This document shows, one piece after another, positions 8,391-17,653 of a stretch of 64,000 nucleotides of DNA. Below the pieces are notes generated by a model that worked only from the letters and a program-made list of their open reading frames with translations, was not told the origin of the DNA and ran no database searches. Origin of the DNA: Devosia sediminis (lineage in GTDB: Bacteria; Pseudomonadota; Alphaproteobacteria; Rhizobiales; Devosiaceae); assembly GCF_016411825.1 (NCBI RefSeq), contig NZ_JAEKMH010000004.1:434001-498000 (forward strand), in the 5' to 3' direction. Position 1 is the stretch's first letter, and every line of letters begins with the position of its first letter. The position numbers and the translations under genes are program-made.

Positions 8391-8945
8391 TCAGAACTCG
8401 ATGGTCTCGACCGTCACATTGCCATTGGTATAGACGCAGATTTCCTCGGCAATCTTCATGGCGCGGCGGGCAATGTCCTCGGCATCGAGATCGGTGGCCT
8501 GATGGAGGGCCAGCGCGGCCGAATGCGCATAATTGCCACCCGAGCCGATGGCGATGACGCCATGATCGGGGGTCAGCACGTCGCCATTGCCGGTCAGCAC
8601 CAGCGTGTCCTTGGCATCGGCCACGATCATCATGGCTTCGAGCTTTCTGAGATACCGGTCGGTGCGCCAGTCCTTGGCCAGTTCCACGGCGGCACGCATC
8701 AACTGGTCGGGATACTGCTCGAGCTTGCCTTCGAGGCGCTCGAACAGGGTAAAGGCATCGGCGGTCGATCCGGCAAAGCCGCCGATCACCTTGCCGCCGG
8801 CGAGCCGCCGCACCTTCTTGGCGCCGTGCTTCATCACCGTCTGGCCCATGGAAACCTGGCCGTCGCCAGCCACCACGACCTTGTTGCCCTTTCGCACGGA
8901 AACGATGGTCGTCCCGTGCCAGCCGGGGGATTGATGTTCACTCAT
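8391..8945 (-). CDS. hslV: HslV, proteolytic subunit of the HslUV protease
   Basis: 184 residues. The catalytic N-terminal threonine is T12 after removal of an 11-residue propeptide (GTTIVSVR context), and the [10 protein letters not shown] and [12 protein letters not shown] motifs of the proteasome-beta fold follow. The ATG at 8945 has GGAG ten bases upstream. A longer in-frame reading back to 9158 runs through a palindromic repeat and is spurious. HslV forms double hexamer rings capped by HslU. It is the first gene of hslV-GNAT-hslU and is divergent from hisB. Confidence 0.96.
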   Translation of the reverse strand: MSEHQSPGWHGTTIVSVRKGNKVVVAGDGQVSMGQTVMKHGAKKVRRLAGGKVIGGFAGSTADAFTLFERLEGKLEQYPDQLMRAAVELAKDWRTDRYLRKLEAMMIVADAKDTLVLTGNGDVLTPDHGVIAIGSGGNYAHSAALALHQATDLDAEDIARRAMKIAEEICVYTNGNVTVETIEF

Positions 8946-8975
8946 TGGGGGAATTACTCCGAACTGTTGAGTGAT

Positions 8976-9003
8976 ATTTAGGGCGGCATGAAGCGATTGC
9001 AAC
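8976..9003 (-). promoter_or_regulatory. Probable RpoH (sigma-32) promoter of hslV
   Basis: On the minus strand GTTG, 17 bases, CCTAAAT. This fits the alphaproteobacterial heat-shock pattern CTTG-N17/18-CYTATNT with two changes and matches the promoters found here before dnaK and hrcA. Transcription would start about 20 bases before the hslV ATG. Confidence 0.5.
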
Positions 9004-9012
9004 CGGGTGGAG

Positions 9013-9140
9013 CCCACCTCTCCCTCTGGGGGAGAGGTCGACGCGAAGCGGCGGGTGAGGGGGCCTTTCTCGAAAGCAGCCGATGAGGCCCCCTCACCCG
9101 GTTTGCTCCGCAACCCGACCTCTCCCCCAAAAGGAGAGTG
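9013..9140. repeat. Inverted pair of a GC-rich intergenic repeat (family B)
   Basis: Left arm 9016-9067 (ACCTCTCCCTCTGGGGGAGA onward to GGGTGAGGGGGCC) and right arm 9086-9137 run in opposite orientation. Related copies occur at 10953, 37197 and 39396. Confidence 0.75.
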
Positions 9141-9206
9141 AAGAAACCCAATCTTCACGCGCTCATGCCTATCTGGTACTCAGCGTCCGAATTCCGGAGA
9201 CCTGCC

Positions 9207-9794
9207 ATGCGCACCGCAAAAATCGCCCGCAAGACCAACGAGACCGAGATCTCCGTCTCGATCGATCTCGACGGCACCGGCGCGCACAAGATGGCGACCG
9301 GCGTCGGCTTTTTCGATCACATGCTCGACCAGCTCTCGCGCCACTCGCTCATCGACATGGACGTGACCTGCAAGGGCGACCTGCACATCGATTTTCACCA
9401 CACGGTGGAAGATGTCGGCATTGCCCTGGGCCAGGCCATTAAGGAGGCGCTGGGCGACAAGAAGGGCATCCGCCGCTATGCGAGCTGCGACCTGCCCATG
9501 GACGGCACGCTGACCCGCGCCGCGCTGGACGTCTCCGGCCGCGCTTTCCTCGTCTTCAAGGCCGAGTTTTCGCAAGGCAAGATCGGCGACATCGACACCG
9601 AGCTGTTCCGCGAATTCTTCCAGGCTTTTGCCGTCAATGCCGGCATCACGCTCCACATCGAAAACTTCTATTTCGATAACAATCACCACCTGGCCGAGTC
9701 CATGTTCAAGGCCGTCGCCCGCGCCTTGCGCGATGCCGTCGAGATCGATCCCCGCACGGCCGACCGCGTGCCGAGCACCAAGGGCGTGCTCTAG
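9207..9794 (+). CDS. hisB: Imidazoleglycerol-phosphate dehydratase
   Basis: 195 residues, the monofunctional dehydratase form without a phosphatase domain. It removes water from imidazoleglycerol phosphate in histidine synthesis. The metal-binding motifs [13 protein letters not shown] (near 30-45), [10 protein letters not shown] (near 60-75) and [13 protein letters not shown] (near 155-170) are intact. The ATG at 9207 has CCGGAGA upstream; longer readings start inside the repeat. Divergent from hslV and first of the his cluster hisB-DUF2628-hisH-hisA-(membrane protein)-hisF-hisE. Confidence 0.97.
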   Translation: MRTAKIARKTNETEISVSIDLDGTGAHKMATGVGFFDHMLDQLSRHSLIDMDVTCKGDLHIDFHHTVEDVGIALGQAIKEALGDKKGIRRYASCDLPMDGTLTRAALDVSGRAFLVFKAEFSQGKIGDIDTELFREFFQAFAVNAGITLHIENFYFDNNHHLAESMFKAVARALRDAVEIDPRTADRVPSTKGVL

Positions 9795-9840
9795 CCCTTT
9801 CACTGCGGGCGCTTTTGCACTAAGTCACCCCCAACCACGG

Positions 9841-9912
9841 GTGTCACCCCGGCTTTGAGCCGGGGCCCATCCTGAGATCTCAAGATGGATCCCGGCTTTC
9901 GCCGGGATGACA
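9841..9912. repeat. REP-like repeat (family A) with ATCCTGAGATCTCAAG core
   Basis: Two inverted CCGGC/GCCGG units flank a 16-base core, at 9869-9884, that is identical to the one at 13021-13036. It lies between hisB and the DUF2628 gene. The inner TGAGATCTCA is itself a perfect palindrome. Confidence 0.75.
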
Positions 9913-9932
9913 TCGGGGTTTTGGAGACAATT

Positions 9933-10289
9933 GTGACCCTCTACGCCATCCTCGCGCCCAAGCCCGGAACCGAGGCCCTGCCCCAGGCGGTGCCGGAAAA
10001 GTTCTCCTGGTCCGCGACGCTGCTGCCGCCCGTCCATGCCTTGGCCCATCGCCTCTGGGATCAGTTGGCGCTGTTCGTGCTCGGCCTGGGGAGCATCGTC
10101 GTGGCCGCGCGCTGGACCGGACCGGATGCTGCCATCTGGCTCTATATCCTCCTGGCGATCGCCTGCGGCTTTGCCGCGCCCGGGGCCCTGCGCCGGTCCT
10201 GGCAGCGGCGCGGCTATCGGCCCGAAGGCTATCGCTTTGCCACCGATGCCGATCTGGCGCGGATTGCAGTTCTGGAGGCCGCGAAATGA
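9933..10289 (+). CDS. DUF2628-type small membrane protein in the his operon
   Basis: 118 residues. The start TLYAILAPK followed by two hydrophobic segments (about 45-62 and 70-90, [15 protein letters not shown] and [16 protein letters not shown]) and an RRGYRPEGY tail fits the DUF2628 family, whose role is unknown. The GTG at 9933 has GGAG nine bases upstream. Starting at 9885 would add residues encoded by the repeat (MDPGFRRDD), which is a typical false extension. It overlaps hisH by ATGA. DUF2628 genes are regular partners of hisH in alphaproteobacteria, but no histidine-related function is established. Confidence 0.8.
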   Translation: MTLYAILAPKPGTEALPQAVPEKFSWSATLLPPVHALAHRLWDQLALFVLGLGSIVVAARWTGPDAAIWLYILLAIACGFAAPGALRRSWQRRGYRPEGYRFATDADLARIAVLEAAK

Positions 10290-10939
10290 CGACCGTCGCC
10301 ATCATCGACTATGGCGCGGGCAATTTGCGCTCCGCCGCCAATGCTTTCGAGCGTGTCGCCGCCGAACGCGGCCAGAGCGATGTCATCACCGTCACCGCTG
10401 ATCCCGATGTGGTGCGCAAGGCCGATCGCATCATGCTGCCCGGCGTCGGTGCCTTTGCCGATTGCATGGCCGGCCTCGAGGCCGTTCCCGGCATGATCGA
10501 CCTGCTTGACGAGCGCGTCATCCGCGGCGGCACGCCTTTCCTCGGCGTCTGCGTGGGCATGCAGCTCCTGGCCAGCGAGGGCCGCGAAAAGGTTGTCACC
10601 AAGGGCCTCGGCTGGATTCCCGGCGCCGTCGAAAAGATCGCGCCATCGGATCGCGGCCTCAAGATCCCGCATATGGGCTGGAACACGATTTTTCCCGCGC
10701 GCCCGCATGTCCTGCTCGATGGCATCGAGACAGGCGAGAATGGGCTCCACGCCTACTTCGTCCACTCCTATCACCTGAAGACGGACAATCCTTCCGACCT
10801 CGTCGCCACCACCAATTACGGTGGCGCGCTGACCGCCTGCGTCGGCCGCGACAACATTTTCGGCACCCAGTTCCACCCCGAAAAGAGCCAAGCCTTGGGC
10901 CTGAAACTGATCGAGAATTTTTTGGGATGGGCGCCGTGA
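10286..10939 (+). CDS. hisH: Imidazole glycerol phosphate synthase, glutaminase subunit
   Basis: 217 residues of the class I glutamine amidotransferase fold. The nucleophile C89 (GVCVGMQ), and H197 and E199 (QFHPEKS) form the catalytic triad. It releases ammonia from glutamine and channels it to HisF, whose gene lies 1.2 kb downstream. The ATG overlaps the DUF2628 stop by four bases. A family B repeat separates it from hisA. Confidence 0.97.
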   Translation: MTTVAIIDYGAGNLRSAANAFERVAAERGQSDVITVTADPDVVRKADRIMLPGVGAFADCMAGLEAVPGMIDLLDERVIRGGTPFLGVCVGMQLLASEGREKVVTKGLGWIPGAVEKIAPSDRGLKIPHMGWNTIFPARPHVLLDGIETGENGLHAYFVHSYHLKTDNPSDLVATTNYGGALTACVGRDNIFGTQFHPEKSQALGLKLIENFLGWAP

Positions 10940-10952
10940 TGATGGCCCCACC

Positions 10953-11084
10953 AAGGCCCCCTCACCCGGGCCTTCGACCCGACCTCTCCCCCCAGGGAGA
11001 GGTGGTAGGAGGGCGCCGTCGCTTCTTCACCTCTCCCTTTGGGGGAGAGGTCGCCGCGCAGCGGCGGGTGAGGGGGCCTTTTTC
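10953..11084. repeat. Inverted pair of family B repeat between hisH and hisA
   Basis: AGGCCCCCTCACCCG...GACCTCTCCCC on the left and its inverse CTCTCCC...GGGTGAGGGGGCCTT on the right. The pair could form a long stem in the his transcript. Confidence 0.75.
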
Positions 11085-11102
11085 CATGCCGGAGTCGTTT
11101 GC

Positions 11103-11831
11103 ATGATCCTCTTCCCCGCCATCGACCTGAAAGACGGCCAGTGCGTGCGCCTCAAGCTCGGCGACATGGACCAGGCCACCGTCTTCAACGACGACCCCGC
11201 TGCCCAGGCCAAGTCGTTCGAAGACCAGGGTTTTGAATATCTCCACGTCGTCGACCTCAACGGTGCCTTTGCCGGCGAGAGCGTCAATGGCGCTGCGGTG
11301 GAAGCCATCCTCAAGACGGTGAACTTTCCGGTGCAGCTCGGTGGCGGCATTCGCACGCTCGGACATATCGAGGCCTGGCTCGACAAGGGTCTCGCCCGCG
11401 TCATCCTCGGCACCGTCGCCGTGCGCAATCCCGAGCTGGTCAAGGAAGCCGCGAACAAGTGGCCGGGCCAGGTGGCCGTCGGCACCGACGCCAAGGGCGG
11501 CATGGTGGCGGTTGAGGGCTGGGCCGAGACCTCTGAGCTCTCCATTATCGAACTGGCCAAGCGCTTCGAAGGCGCCGGCGTCGCCGCCATCATCTATACC
11601 GATATAGACCGCGACGGCATTCTCGCCGGCATCAACTGGCCCTCGACCCTGGAGCTCGCACGCTCCACCTCAATCCCGGTCATTGCCTCGGGCGGCCTTG
11701 CCTCGATGGACGATATCGAGCGCATGACCCAGCCGGAATACCAGGTGCTCGAAGGCGCCATTTCCGGCCGCGCCCTTTATGACGGGCGCATTGATTCACG
11801 TGAAGCACTGGCACGGCTGAGGGCTGCATGA
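11103..11831 (+). CDS. hisA: Phosphoribosylformimino-5-aminoimidazole carboxamide ribotide isomerase
   Basis: 242 residues, a (beta/alpha)8 barrel that isomerises ProFAR to PRFAR. D8 (FPAIDLK) is the general base; the second catalytic aspartate lies in the YTDIDRDG segment near residue 163. Gly-rich phosphate loops QLGGGIR and VIASGGLAS are present. The ATG at 11103 follows a GGAG. A parS-like palindrome is embedded in the last codons, at 11792-11807, read as Asp-Ser-Arg-Glu. The stop overlaps the next gene by ATGA. Confidence 0.97.
   Translation: MILFPAIDLKDGQCVRLKLGDMDQATVFNDDPAAQAKSFEDQGFEYLHVVDLNGAFAGESVNGAAVEAILKTVNFPVQLGGGIRTLGHIEAWLDKGLARVILGTVAVRNPELVKEAANKWPGQVAVGTDAKGGMVAVEGWAETSELSIIELAKRFEGAGVAAIIYTDIDRDGILAGINWPSTLELARSTSIPVIASGGLASMDDIERMTQPEYQVLEGAISGRALYDGRIDSREALARLRAA
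11792..11807. other. parS-like ParB-binding site inside hisA
   Basis: TGATTCACGTGAAGCA matches the parS consensus TGTTTCACGTGAAACA at 14 of 16 positions with a perfect TTCACGTGAA core. It sits in the hisA coding sequence and is the site nearest to the candidate origin. Confidence 0.6.
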
Positions 11832-12154
11832 GCGACAGGCGGCCGGCGCGCTTTCCCTGGCGAACCTATGCGATCCTCTTCGTGGTGATCGCGCTCTTCG
11901 CTGCCGCGCCGCTGCTCTCGGTCTACTTCACCTATCTCGTCGCCGACGCCAATGCCTGCACGGTCAACGAGGCCACTGTCCATCCCTGTATCGTGCTGGG
12001 CATGGACGTGGGCGGCCTTCTCTATTTCACGGGCGTCATGGGCTGGTTCATGCTGGCGACCATTCCCCTTGGGGGTGGCGCGCTGATCGTCTGGCTGGTC
12101 ATTCTCATCATCCATCGCATCGCCTGGGGGCGGATGCAGAAGGCAAATCCATGA
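11828..12154 (+). CDS. Small membrane protein of unknown function between hisA and hisF
   Basis: 108 residues with two predicted membrane helices (about 14-37, [17 protein letters not shown]; about 65-95, [15 protein letters not shown] and [11 protein letters not shown]). Between them is a short loop with two cysteines ([13 protein letters not shown]) that may form a disulfide outside the membrane. No family recognised. It overlaps hisA (ATGA) at its start and hisF (ATGA) at its end, so it is co-translated with the histidine genes, although nothing ties it to the pathway biochemically. Confidence 0.75.
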   Translation: MSDRRPARFPWRTYAILFVVIALFAAAPLLSVYFTYLVADANACTVNEATVHPCIVLGMDVGGLLYFTGVMGWFMLATIPLGGGALIVWLVILIIHRIAWGRMQKANP

Positions 12155-12939
12155 GCCTCAAGACCCGCATTATTCCCTGCCTCGACGTCGCCGGCGGCCG
12201 CGTGGTGAAGGGCGTCAATTTCGTCGACCTGGTCGATGCCGGCGATCCGGTCGAGGCGGCCATGGCCTATGACGCCGCCGGGGCGGACGAGTTGACCTTC
12301 CTCGACATCACCGCCAGCCACGAAGGCCGCGACACGATCTTTGAAGTCGTGGCGCGCACGGCCGAGCATTGCTTCATGCCGGTAACCGTCGGCGGTGGCG
12401 TCCGCTCCATCGACGATATCCGAAAGCTCCTGCTGGCTGGCGCCGACAAGGTCGCGATCAATTCGGCGGCGGTGAGCGATCCCGATTTCATCGCCCGCGC
12501 CGCCGACAAGTTCGGCAATCAGTGCATCGTTGTTTCGGTCGATGCCAAGCAGCGGCTCGATGCGAAAGTGGGCGGCGATAACAGGTCGGAATGGGAAATC
12601 TACACCCATGGCGGGCGCAAGCCGACCGGCATCGATGCGGTGGAATTCGCTGCCCGCATGGTCGAGCGCGGCGCCGGCGAATTGCTGGTGACATCGATGG
12701 ATCGCGACGGCACCAAGTCGGGTTTCGATCTCAAGCTCACCCGCGCCATTGCCGATTCGGTGGAAGTGCCGGTCATCGCCTCGGGCGGCGTCGGCACGCT
12801 GCAAGACCTCGTCGATGGGGTCACGGAAGGCCATGCCAGCGCCGTGCTGGCAGCCTCCATCTTCCACTTCGGCACTTTTACCATTCCGCAGGCCAAGGCC
12901 TATATGGCCGAGCGCGGCATTGCCATGCGCATGGCCTGA
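12151..12939 (+). CDS. hisF: Imidazole glycerol phosphate synthase, cyclase subunit
   Basis: 262 residues, a (beta/alpha)8 barrel homologous to HisA. The catalytic aspartates are D12 (RIIPCLDV) and the one in the [11 protein letters not shown] segment near residue 180. Gly loops VGGGVRS and IASGGVGT bind phosphate. It joins ammonia from HisH to PRFAR, producing IGP and AICAR. The ATG overlaps the preceding small gene by four bases. Confidence 0.97.
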   Translation: MSLKTRIIPCLDVAGGRVVKGVNFVDLVDAGDPVEAAMAYDAAGADELTFLDITASHEGRDTIFEVVARTAEHCFMPVTVGGGVRSIDDIRKLLLAGADKVAINSAAVSDPDFIARAADKFGNQCIVVSVDAKQRLDAKVGGDNRSEWEIYTHGGRKPTGIDAVEFAARMVERGAGELLVTSMDRDGTKSGFDLKLTRAIADSVEVPVIASGGVGTLQDLVDGVTEGHASAVLAASIFHFGTFTIPQAKAYMAERGIAMRMA

Positions 12940-12994
12940 GCCGAAGGTTGCGGATGACGACGCCGTTCAACTCATGATCTAAACACCCTCAGAC

Positions 12995-13065
12995 TGTCAT
13001 CCCGGCGAAGGCCGGGATCCATCCTGAGATCTCAAGTTGGGCCCCGGCCTTCGCCGAGGTGACAT
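12995..13065. repeat. REP-like repeat (family A) between hisF and hisE
   Basis: TGTCATCCCGGC...GCCGGGATCC, then the core ATCCTGAGATCTCAAG at 13021-13036 shared exactly with the copy at 9841, then a GCCCCGGCC unit and GGTGACAT. Confidence 0.75.
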
Positions 13066-13086
13066 CCGGTGGATGGGACAAAAAAT

Positions 13087-13404
13087 ATGACCCTTGAAGA
13101 CCTCGAAGCGCGCATTGCCCTGCGCGCTGCCGCCTCTCCCGAGGAGAGCTACACCGCCAAGCTGATCGCCCGCGGCATTGAGAAGGCTGCCCAGAAACTG
13201 GGCGAGGAAGCCACCGAGGCGGTGATCGCGGCGGTGACCCACAACCGGGCCGAGCTCGTCAAGGAAAGTGCCGACGTGCTCTACCACCTGCTGGTTGTGC
13301 TCAAAGCCGAAGGCGTGCCGCTCTCCGAAGTCATGGCCGAGCTCGACGCGCGCACAGCGCAGTCAGGCCTCGTCGAAAAGGCCAATCGGGGGACCGGCGC
13401 GTAA
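13087..13404 (+). CDS. hisE: Phosphoribosyl-ATP pyrophosphatase
   Basis: 105 residues of the all-alpha MazG-like HisE family. It hydrolyses phosphoribosyl-ATP to phosphoribosyl-AMP. The metal-binding signature [13 protein letters not shown] (E-x-x-E) and the [13 protein letters not shown] (E-x-x-D) motif are present. The ATG at 13087 is chosen over one at 13069 because the extra residues come from sequence bordering the repeat. HisI is not fused and is not in this window. The stop overlaps the coaA start by one base (TAATG). Confidence 0.93.
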   Translation: MTLEDLEARIALRAAASPEESYTAKLIARGIEKAAQKLGEEATEAVIAAVTHNRAELVKESADVLYHLLVVLKAEGVPLSEVMAELDARTAQSGLVEKANRGTGA

Positions 13405-14354
13405 TGGCCAAGCGTGTTCCCGCCCTCGACCCCTACCAGACCTTCACCAAGCAGCAGTGGAGCGATCTGAGGAACGGCCAGCCGATGACGCTCGACGCCG
13501 GCGATATCGAACGGCTGCGCGCCCTGACCGACCCAATCTCGCTGGCCGAAGCCGAGGAAGTCTACCTGCCGCTCTCGCGGCTGCTGGCCTATTATGTCGA
13601 GGCCATCCAGGGTCTCCACCGCGTCTCATCGCGCTTCCTCAACACGCCGGGCGACAAGGTCCCCTTCATCATCGGCGTCGCGGGGTCAGTGGCGGTGGGC
13701 AAGTCGACCACTTCGCGTATCCTCCAGGCGCTGCTGTCGCGCTGGCCTTCGAGCCCAAAAGTCGATCTCGTTACTACCGACGGCTTCCTCCACCCCAACA
13801 AGGTGCTGGAAGATCGTGGCCTCATGCACCGCAAGGGTTTTCCCGAAAGCTATGACCGGGCGCGCTTCGTCAATTTTCTGGCCGATATCAAGTCGGGCAA
13901 GGAAAAGGTCGCCGTGCCGGTCTATTCCCACCTCGTCTATGACGTCGTGGCGGGCGAGGAGGTCATCATCGACCGGCCCGATATCCTCATCGTTGAAGGT
14001 CTCAACATCCTCCAGCCCGGCGAACTGCCGCGCGACGGCAAGCCCATCCTCTTCGCCTCGGACTTCATCGATTTTTCGATCTATATCGACGCCGACGTGG
14101 ACGACCTGCGCGACTGGTATCTCACGCGCTTCTTCCGCCTGCGCGAAACCGCCTTCCGCGATCCCAGTTCCTTCTTCCGCAAGTTCTCGGAAATGAGCGA
14201 GGAAGAGGCCGGCATTTTCGGGCGCAATGTCTGGAAGACCATCAACCTGCCCAACCTGCTCGAAAACGTCCTCCCTACCCGCGGCCGCGCCGACCTGATC
14301 CTGAAAAAGGGCAAGAACCACCGCGTCGAAGAGGTAAAGCTGAAGCGGCTTTAG
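13404..14354 (+). CDS. coaA: Pantothenate kinase, type I
   Basis: 316 residues, normal length for prokaryotic type I PanK. It phosphorylates pantothenate, the first committed step of coenzyme A synthesis, and is normally feedback-inhibited by CoA. The P-loop [13 protein letters not shown] lies near residues 92-104; the [11 protein letters not shown] segment near 127-137 and the LIVEGLNIL strand follow. The start is fused to the hisE stop, so it is the last gene of the his transcript, an arrangement common in rhizobia and relatives. Confidence 0.96.
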   Translation: MAKRVPALDPYQTFTKQQWSDLRNGQPMTLDAGDIERLRALTDPISLAEAEEVYLPLSRLLAYYVEAIQGLHRVSSRFLNTPGDKVPFIIGVAGSVAVGKSTTSRILQALLSRWPSSPKVDLVTTDGFLHPNKVLEDRGLMHRKGFPESYDRARFVNFLADIKSGKEKVAVPVYSHLVYDVVAGEEVIIDRPDILIVEGLNILQPGELPRDGKPILFASDFIDFSIYIDADVDDLRDWYLTRFFRLRETAFRDPSSFFRKFSEMSEEEAGIFGRNVWKTINLPNLLENVLPTRGRADLILKKGKNHRVEEVKLKRL

Positions 14355-14375
14355 GACCTGGGCGCGCTCGATCCA

Positions 14376-14513
14376 ACTCCCTCCCCTTGACGGGGAGGGT
14401 TGGGGTGGGGTGCCCACGAACTGGATGTCCGCCATCCCCCCACCCAGCTTCGCTAAGGCTTCGCCAAGCTCCGCTGCCCTCCCCGCAAGGGGGAGGGAGA
14501 AGCTCCGTGGCCG
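14376..14513. repeat. Inverted pair of GC-rich intergenic repeat (family C)
   Basis: CTCCCTCCCCTTGACGGGGA...GGTTGGGGTGGGG, then inverted CCCCCCACCC...CCCTCCCCGCAAGGGGGAGG. It lies between the convergent coaA and VOC genes and may act as a terminator for both. Copies at 34290, 38080 and 48756. Confidence 0.75.
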
Positions 14514-14516
14514 CCC

Positions 14517-14867
14517 CTAATACGTCCCCTGCTGCGGCTGGCTCAAAATGATCAGGTTCCCGTCCGGATCCCTGAGCTTGGCGGTCTTGAAGAAATCTCC
14601 GATCGCCTTGGCCACCGGCTTGATGCCATGAAGCTCGAGCCGCGCCAGTTCCTCGGCAATGTCGTCGACGATCAGCATGACCACGCTCGCCCCGGCCCGG
14701 TCGGCATCGCTCATCACATGCACCCAGCCTCCGCCGGGCAGTTTCCATTCGGCCACGTCGACCATGGTCCGCGCATCGGCCGGGCGGCCGAACAGGTATT
14801 CGTACCAGACCAGGGAGTGGCCGAGGTCTTCCACGGCGACACCGGCCAGCACATTGGTGAGGGTCAT
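14517..14867 (-). CDS. VOC-superfamily (glyoxalase/bleomycin-resistance-like) protein
   Basis: 116 residues, one VOC domain with the paired beta-alpha-beta-beta-beta modules: NVLAGVAVEDLGHSLVWYEY at the start and KLRDPDGNLIILSQ at the end, including the E/D-type metal ligand region near DPDGN. Substrate cannot be assigned. The ATG at 14867 has GAGGCGTCC upstream; an upstream ATG at 14930 would add 21 polar residues without family support. It is isolated between coaA and dapB, on the opposite strand. Confidence 0.85.
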   Translation of the reverse strand: MTLTNVLAGVAVEDLGHSLVWYEYLFGRPADARTMVDVAEWKLPGGGWVHVMSDADRAGASVVMLIVDDIAEELARLELHGIKPVAKAIGDFFKTAKLRDPDGNLIILSQPQQGTY

Positions 14868-14987
14868 GGACGCCTCCACTTCTCTTCTTGGTTTTGCCGA
14901 ATCGTAGCACAGAGCCGGCTGCTGCGGCATCCCGGTTGGCGGCGCGGTGCGGCGCTGCTATAGGCGGGGTGTTTGAGGAGGTACCCC

Positions 14988-15800
14988 ATGACCAGTCTGC
15001 GCATCATCGTGGCCGGAGCGGGCGGACGCATGGGCGCCGCCAATATCGCGGCGGTTGCCGCCCATGACGGCGTCGAGCTGGTGGGCGCGCTGGATCGCGC
15101 CGGTTCGGCGGCCATCGGCAAGGATGCGGGCACGCTTGCCGGTATCGAGGCGCTTGGTGTCCCCGTCACCGACGACGCGTCCGCCCTGCTCGATAAGACT
15201 GACGCCATCATCGACTTCACCGCCCCGGCGGCCAGCGTGGCGCTGGCAAGGCTGGCGGCGGAAAAGGGCCTTGTGCACATCATCGGCACCACCGGCTGCT
15301 CGGAAGCCGACGACGCGGCCATTGCCGCATCGGGCAGTGCCGGCGCCCGCATCGTCAAATCCGGCAATTTCTCGCCCGGCATGGTGGCGCTGACGGCGCT
15401 GGTCGAAAAGGCCGCGCGGGCGCTCAGCGACTACGATGTCGAAATCCTCGAAATGCATCACAACAAGAAGGTGGATGCCCCCTCGGGCACAGCGCTGATG
15501 CTGGGCGAAGCAGCGGCCCAGGGCCGCAATATCGCTTTGAAGGACCATTCGGTGCGCGTGCGCGACGGCCATACCGGCCCGCGTGAAGCCGGCACCATCG
15601 GCTTTGCCACCCTGCGCGGCGGCAATGTCATCGGCGACCACATGGTGATCCTCGCCGGCCCGTCCGAGCGCATCGAGCTCAACCACCGCGCCCAGGACCG
15701 TACCATCTATGCCAATGGCGCCATCAAGGCCGTGCGCTGGGCCGCCGGGCAGCAACCGGGCCTCTATTCCATGGCTGACGTGCTCGGCCTTAGTGACTGA
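14988..15800 (+). CDS. dapB: 4-hydroxy-tetrahydrodipicolinate reductase
   Basis: 270 residues. It reduces the DapA product in lysine and diaminopimelate synthesis using NAD(P)H. The dinucleotide motif GAGGRMG (10-16), the catalytic histidine and lysine in [15 protein letters not shown] (near 155-170) and the C-terminal [11 protein letters not shown] are intact. The ATG at 14988 is preceded by AGGAGGT, a near-perfect ribosome site; an earlier ATG at 14973 is ignored. Confidence 0.97.
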   Translation: MTSLRIIVAGAGGRMGAANIAAVAAHDGVELVGALDRAGSAAIGKDAGTLAGIEALGVPVTDDASALLDKTDAIIDFTAPAASVALARLAAEKGLVHIIGTTGCSEADDAAIAASGSAGARIVKSGNFSPGMVALTALVEKAARALSDYDVEILEMHHNKKVDAPSGTALMLGEAAAQGRNIALKDHSVRVRDGHTGPREAGTIGFATLRGGNVIGDHMVILAGPSERIELNHRAQDRTIYANGAIKAVRWAAGQQPGLYSMADVLGLSD

Positions 15801-15827
15801 ACCAACTTCGATTCAAGGACCAAAAAT

Positions 15828-16442
15828 ATGAGCGGCACGCTGATCCTCGTTCGCCACGGCCAGAGCGAATGGAACCTCAAGAACCTCTTCACCGGCTGGC
15901 GCAATCCGAACCTCACCGAAAAGGGCGAAGGCGAGGCCCGCGCCACGGGCAAGGCGCTGAAGGCCGCCGGTATCGTCCCCGATCTCTACTACACCTCGGC
16001 TCTCCGCCGCGCCCAGCACACGCTCGACCTGATGCTCGAGGAAATGGGCATCCTCAACGTCACCATCACGCGCAATGTCGCTCTGAACGAGCGCGACTAT
16101 GGCGACCTTTCGGGCCTCAACAAGGATGATGCTCGGGTCAAGTGGGGGGAAGAGCAGGTGCTGATCTGGCGCCGGTCCTACGACGTGCCCCCTCCGGGCG
16201 GCGAGTCGCTCAAGGATACGGCAGCCCGCACCCTGCCCTATTACGAGGCTGAAATCCTGCCCCAGCTCAAGGGCGGCAAGACCGTGCTGGTCGCCGCGCA
16301 CGGCAATTCCCTGCGCGCCCTGGTCATGGCCATCGAGGGTCTCACCCCCGACGAAATCCTCGCCCGCGAAATCGGCACCGGCGAGCCGACTACCTATCGC
16401 ATCGGCCCGGATGGCAAGCTGATCGAGCGCGTCACGCTTTAG
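15828..16442 (+). CDS. gpmA: 2,3-bisphosphoglycerate-dependent phosphoglycerate mutase
   Basis: 204 residues. It interconverts 3- and 2-phosphoglycerate. The phosphohistidine motif [10 protein letters not shown] (H10), [10 protein letters not shown] and the second histidine in [13 protein letters not shown] are all present. It is slightly shorter than enterobacterial GpmA (about 250), as usual in alphaproteobacteria. It follows dapB by 27 bases and is probably co-transcribed. Its last 11 bases overlap the convergent transporter gene. Confidence 0.95.
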   Translation: MSGTLILVRHGQSEWNLKNLFTGWRNPNLTEKGEGEARATGKALKAAGIVPDLYYTSALRRAQHTLDLMLEEMGILNVTITRNVALNERDYGDLSGLNKDDARVKWGEEQVLIWRRSYDVPPPGGESLKDTAARTLPYYEAEILPQLKGGKTVLVAAHGNSLRALVMAIEGLTPDEILAREIGTGEPTTYRIGPDGKLIERVTL

Positions 16443-17508
16443 GCGTGCTGGCGGGCGGGGTGATGATCAGGCGCCGCTGTTCGCGGCCCAGCGATACGGC
16501 CCGCCCCTCGCGTGGCTCGACATAGAGCTTGAGCACCAATACCCGTGCCACGGCATAGACCGGCGTCGCCAGGGCGATGCCGGTGATCCCGAACAGTGCG
16601 CCCATTGCGGCCATTATGCTGAGCGACCAGGCGGGCGAAAGCTTGATGATGCGCTGCTGCAGCATCGGGGTGAGGATATAGCCCTCGAGATTCTGGATCA
16701 GAAGCAGGCCGACCGCACCCAGGATCAGCACATTGGTGTCTTCGGCCGCCAGCGTCAGCAGCACCGGTACGGCCGAGAAGATGGGCCCCAGAAACGGGAT
16801 GAAGTTGAGCGATCCCGCCAGCAGCCCCAGCACCAGCGCATTGGGGACCCCCAGCGCCCAGAGCATCAGCCCTACCAGCGTACCGATCAGAACCATCATC
16901 GCCAGCTGCGTCACCATCCAGCCACGCAGGGCCTCGCCCGTTTCCGTCAGCGCCGAGAGTATCAGCGGACGGTGCCGCTGCGGCATCAGCAGCAGGAACC
17001 CGTCGCGATAGACGGCGGGGTTGATGGCAAAGAACAGCCCCAGAAAGATGATCACCACGACATTGCTGAGCACACCCAGTGTGCTGCCGAAGAAGGATCC
17101 TGCCTGCGACACCAGCCCGCCCGGATCCGGCAGGAAGTTCTGCATCATGCTTTCGAGTTCGGCGCGGCTGAACGTATCGAGGACACCCGAATCGATCGCC
17201 AGGTTGTAGAGCCGCATCACTTCCTTGGAGAGCATGCGCCAGAGATCCTGCACCGAAAGAATAAGGCTCACGCCGCCGAACGACAGAGCCGCCAACGCCA
17301 CGGCGAGGATCAGCACGCTGACGATGACCAGCAGCAAGGGTCTTGGCGCCGGAACGAGGCGGCGCAGGCCCCGCACAGCCGCATCCAACACACAGGCAAT
17401 CAGCACCCCGGCGAAAATGATGAGGATCGTGTGTGACAGGAACCATGCCAGCATCAGCGCGGCCGCTACGAAAACGCCGGTGACAATGGCGCGGACTTCC
17501 ACCGGCAT
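16432..17508 (-). CDS. AI-2E family transporter (PerM-like membrane protein)
   Basis: 358 residues with about eight predicted membrane segments, including an N-terminal pair ([31 protein letters not shown]) and the family-typical region [20 protein letters not shown] followed by [21 protein letters not shown]-2E family members are putative efflux carriers; the quorum-signal substrate of the E. coli founder should not be assumed. The ATG at 17508 follows GGGGGG; an earlier start at 17610 adds a non-hydrophobic leader. The 3' end overlaps gpmA by 11 bases on the opposite strand. Confidence 0.9.
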   Translation of the reverse strand: MPVEVRAIVTGVFVAAALMLAWFLSHTILIIFAGVLIACVLDAAVRGLRRLVPAPRPLLLVIVSVLILAVALAALSFGGVSLILSVQDLWRMLSKEVMRLYNLAIDSGVLDTFSRAELESMMQNFLPDPGGLVSQAGSFFGSTLGVLSNVVVIIFLGLFFAINPAVYRDGFLLLMPQRHRPLILSALTETGEALRGWMVTQLAMMVLIGTLVGLMLWALGVPNALVLGLLAGSLNFIPFLGPIFSAVPVLLTLAAEDTNVLILGAVGLLLIQNLEGYILTPMLQQRIIKLSPAWSLSIMAAMGALFGITGIALATPVYAVARVLVLKLYVEPREGRAVSLGREQRRLIITPPASTPKA

Positions 17509-17574
17509 GACAGCCCCCCAAGTCGATTGTGCAAGCACTATGCCTTCGAGGACGATTGAGTTCCAGCCTGCTGC

Positions 17575-17590
17575 CGATTCACGTGAAACG
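17575..17590. other. parS-like ParB-binding site, intergenic
   Basis: CGATTCACGTGAAACG, perfect TTCACGTGAA core, 13 of 16 consensus positions. It lies in the gap between the AI-2E transporter gene and the Ada-like gene, both on the minus strand. Confidence 0.6.
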
Positions 17591-17653
17591 TCGAACCGTG
17601 CCGAAGGCAATTCGCTCCGGTGATGATGGCCATGAGAGCAATGCGCGAATGGC

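Noticed and set aside
8946-9158. Extended N-terminus of HslV
   Set aside because: The extra residues are translated family B repeat, and HslV needs a short propeptide before its catalytic threonine.
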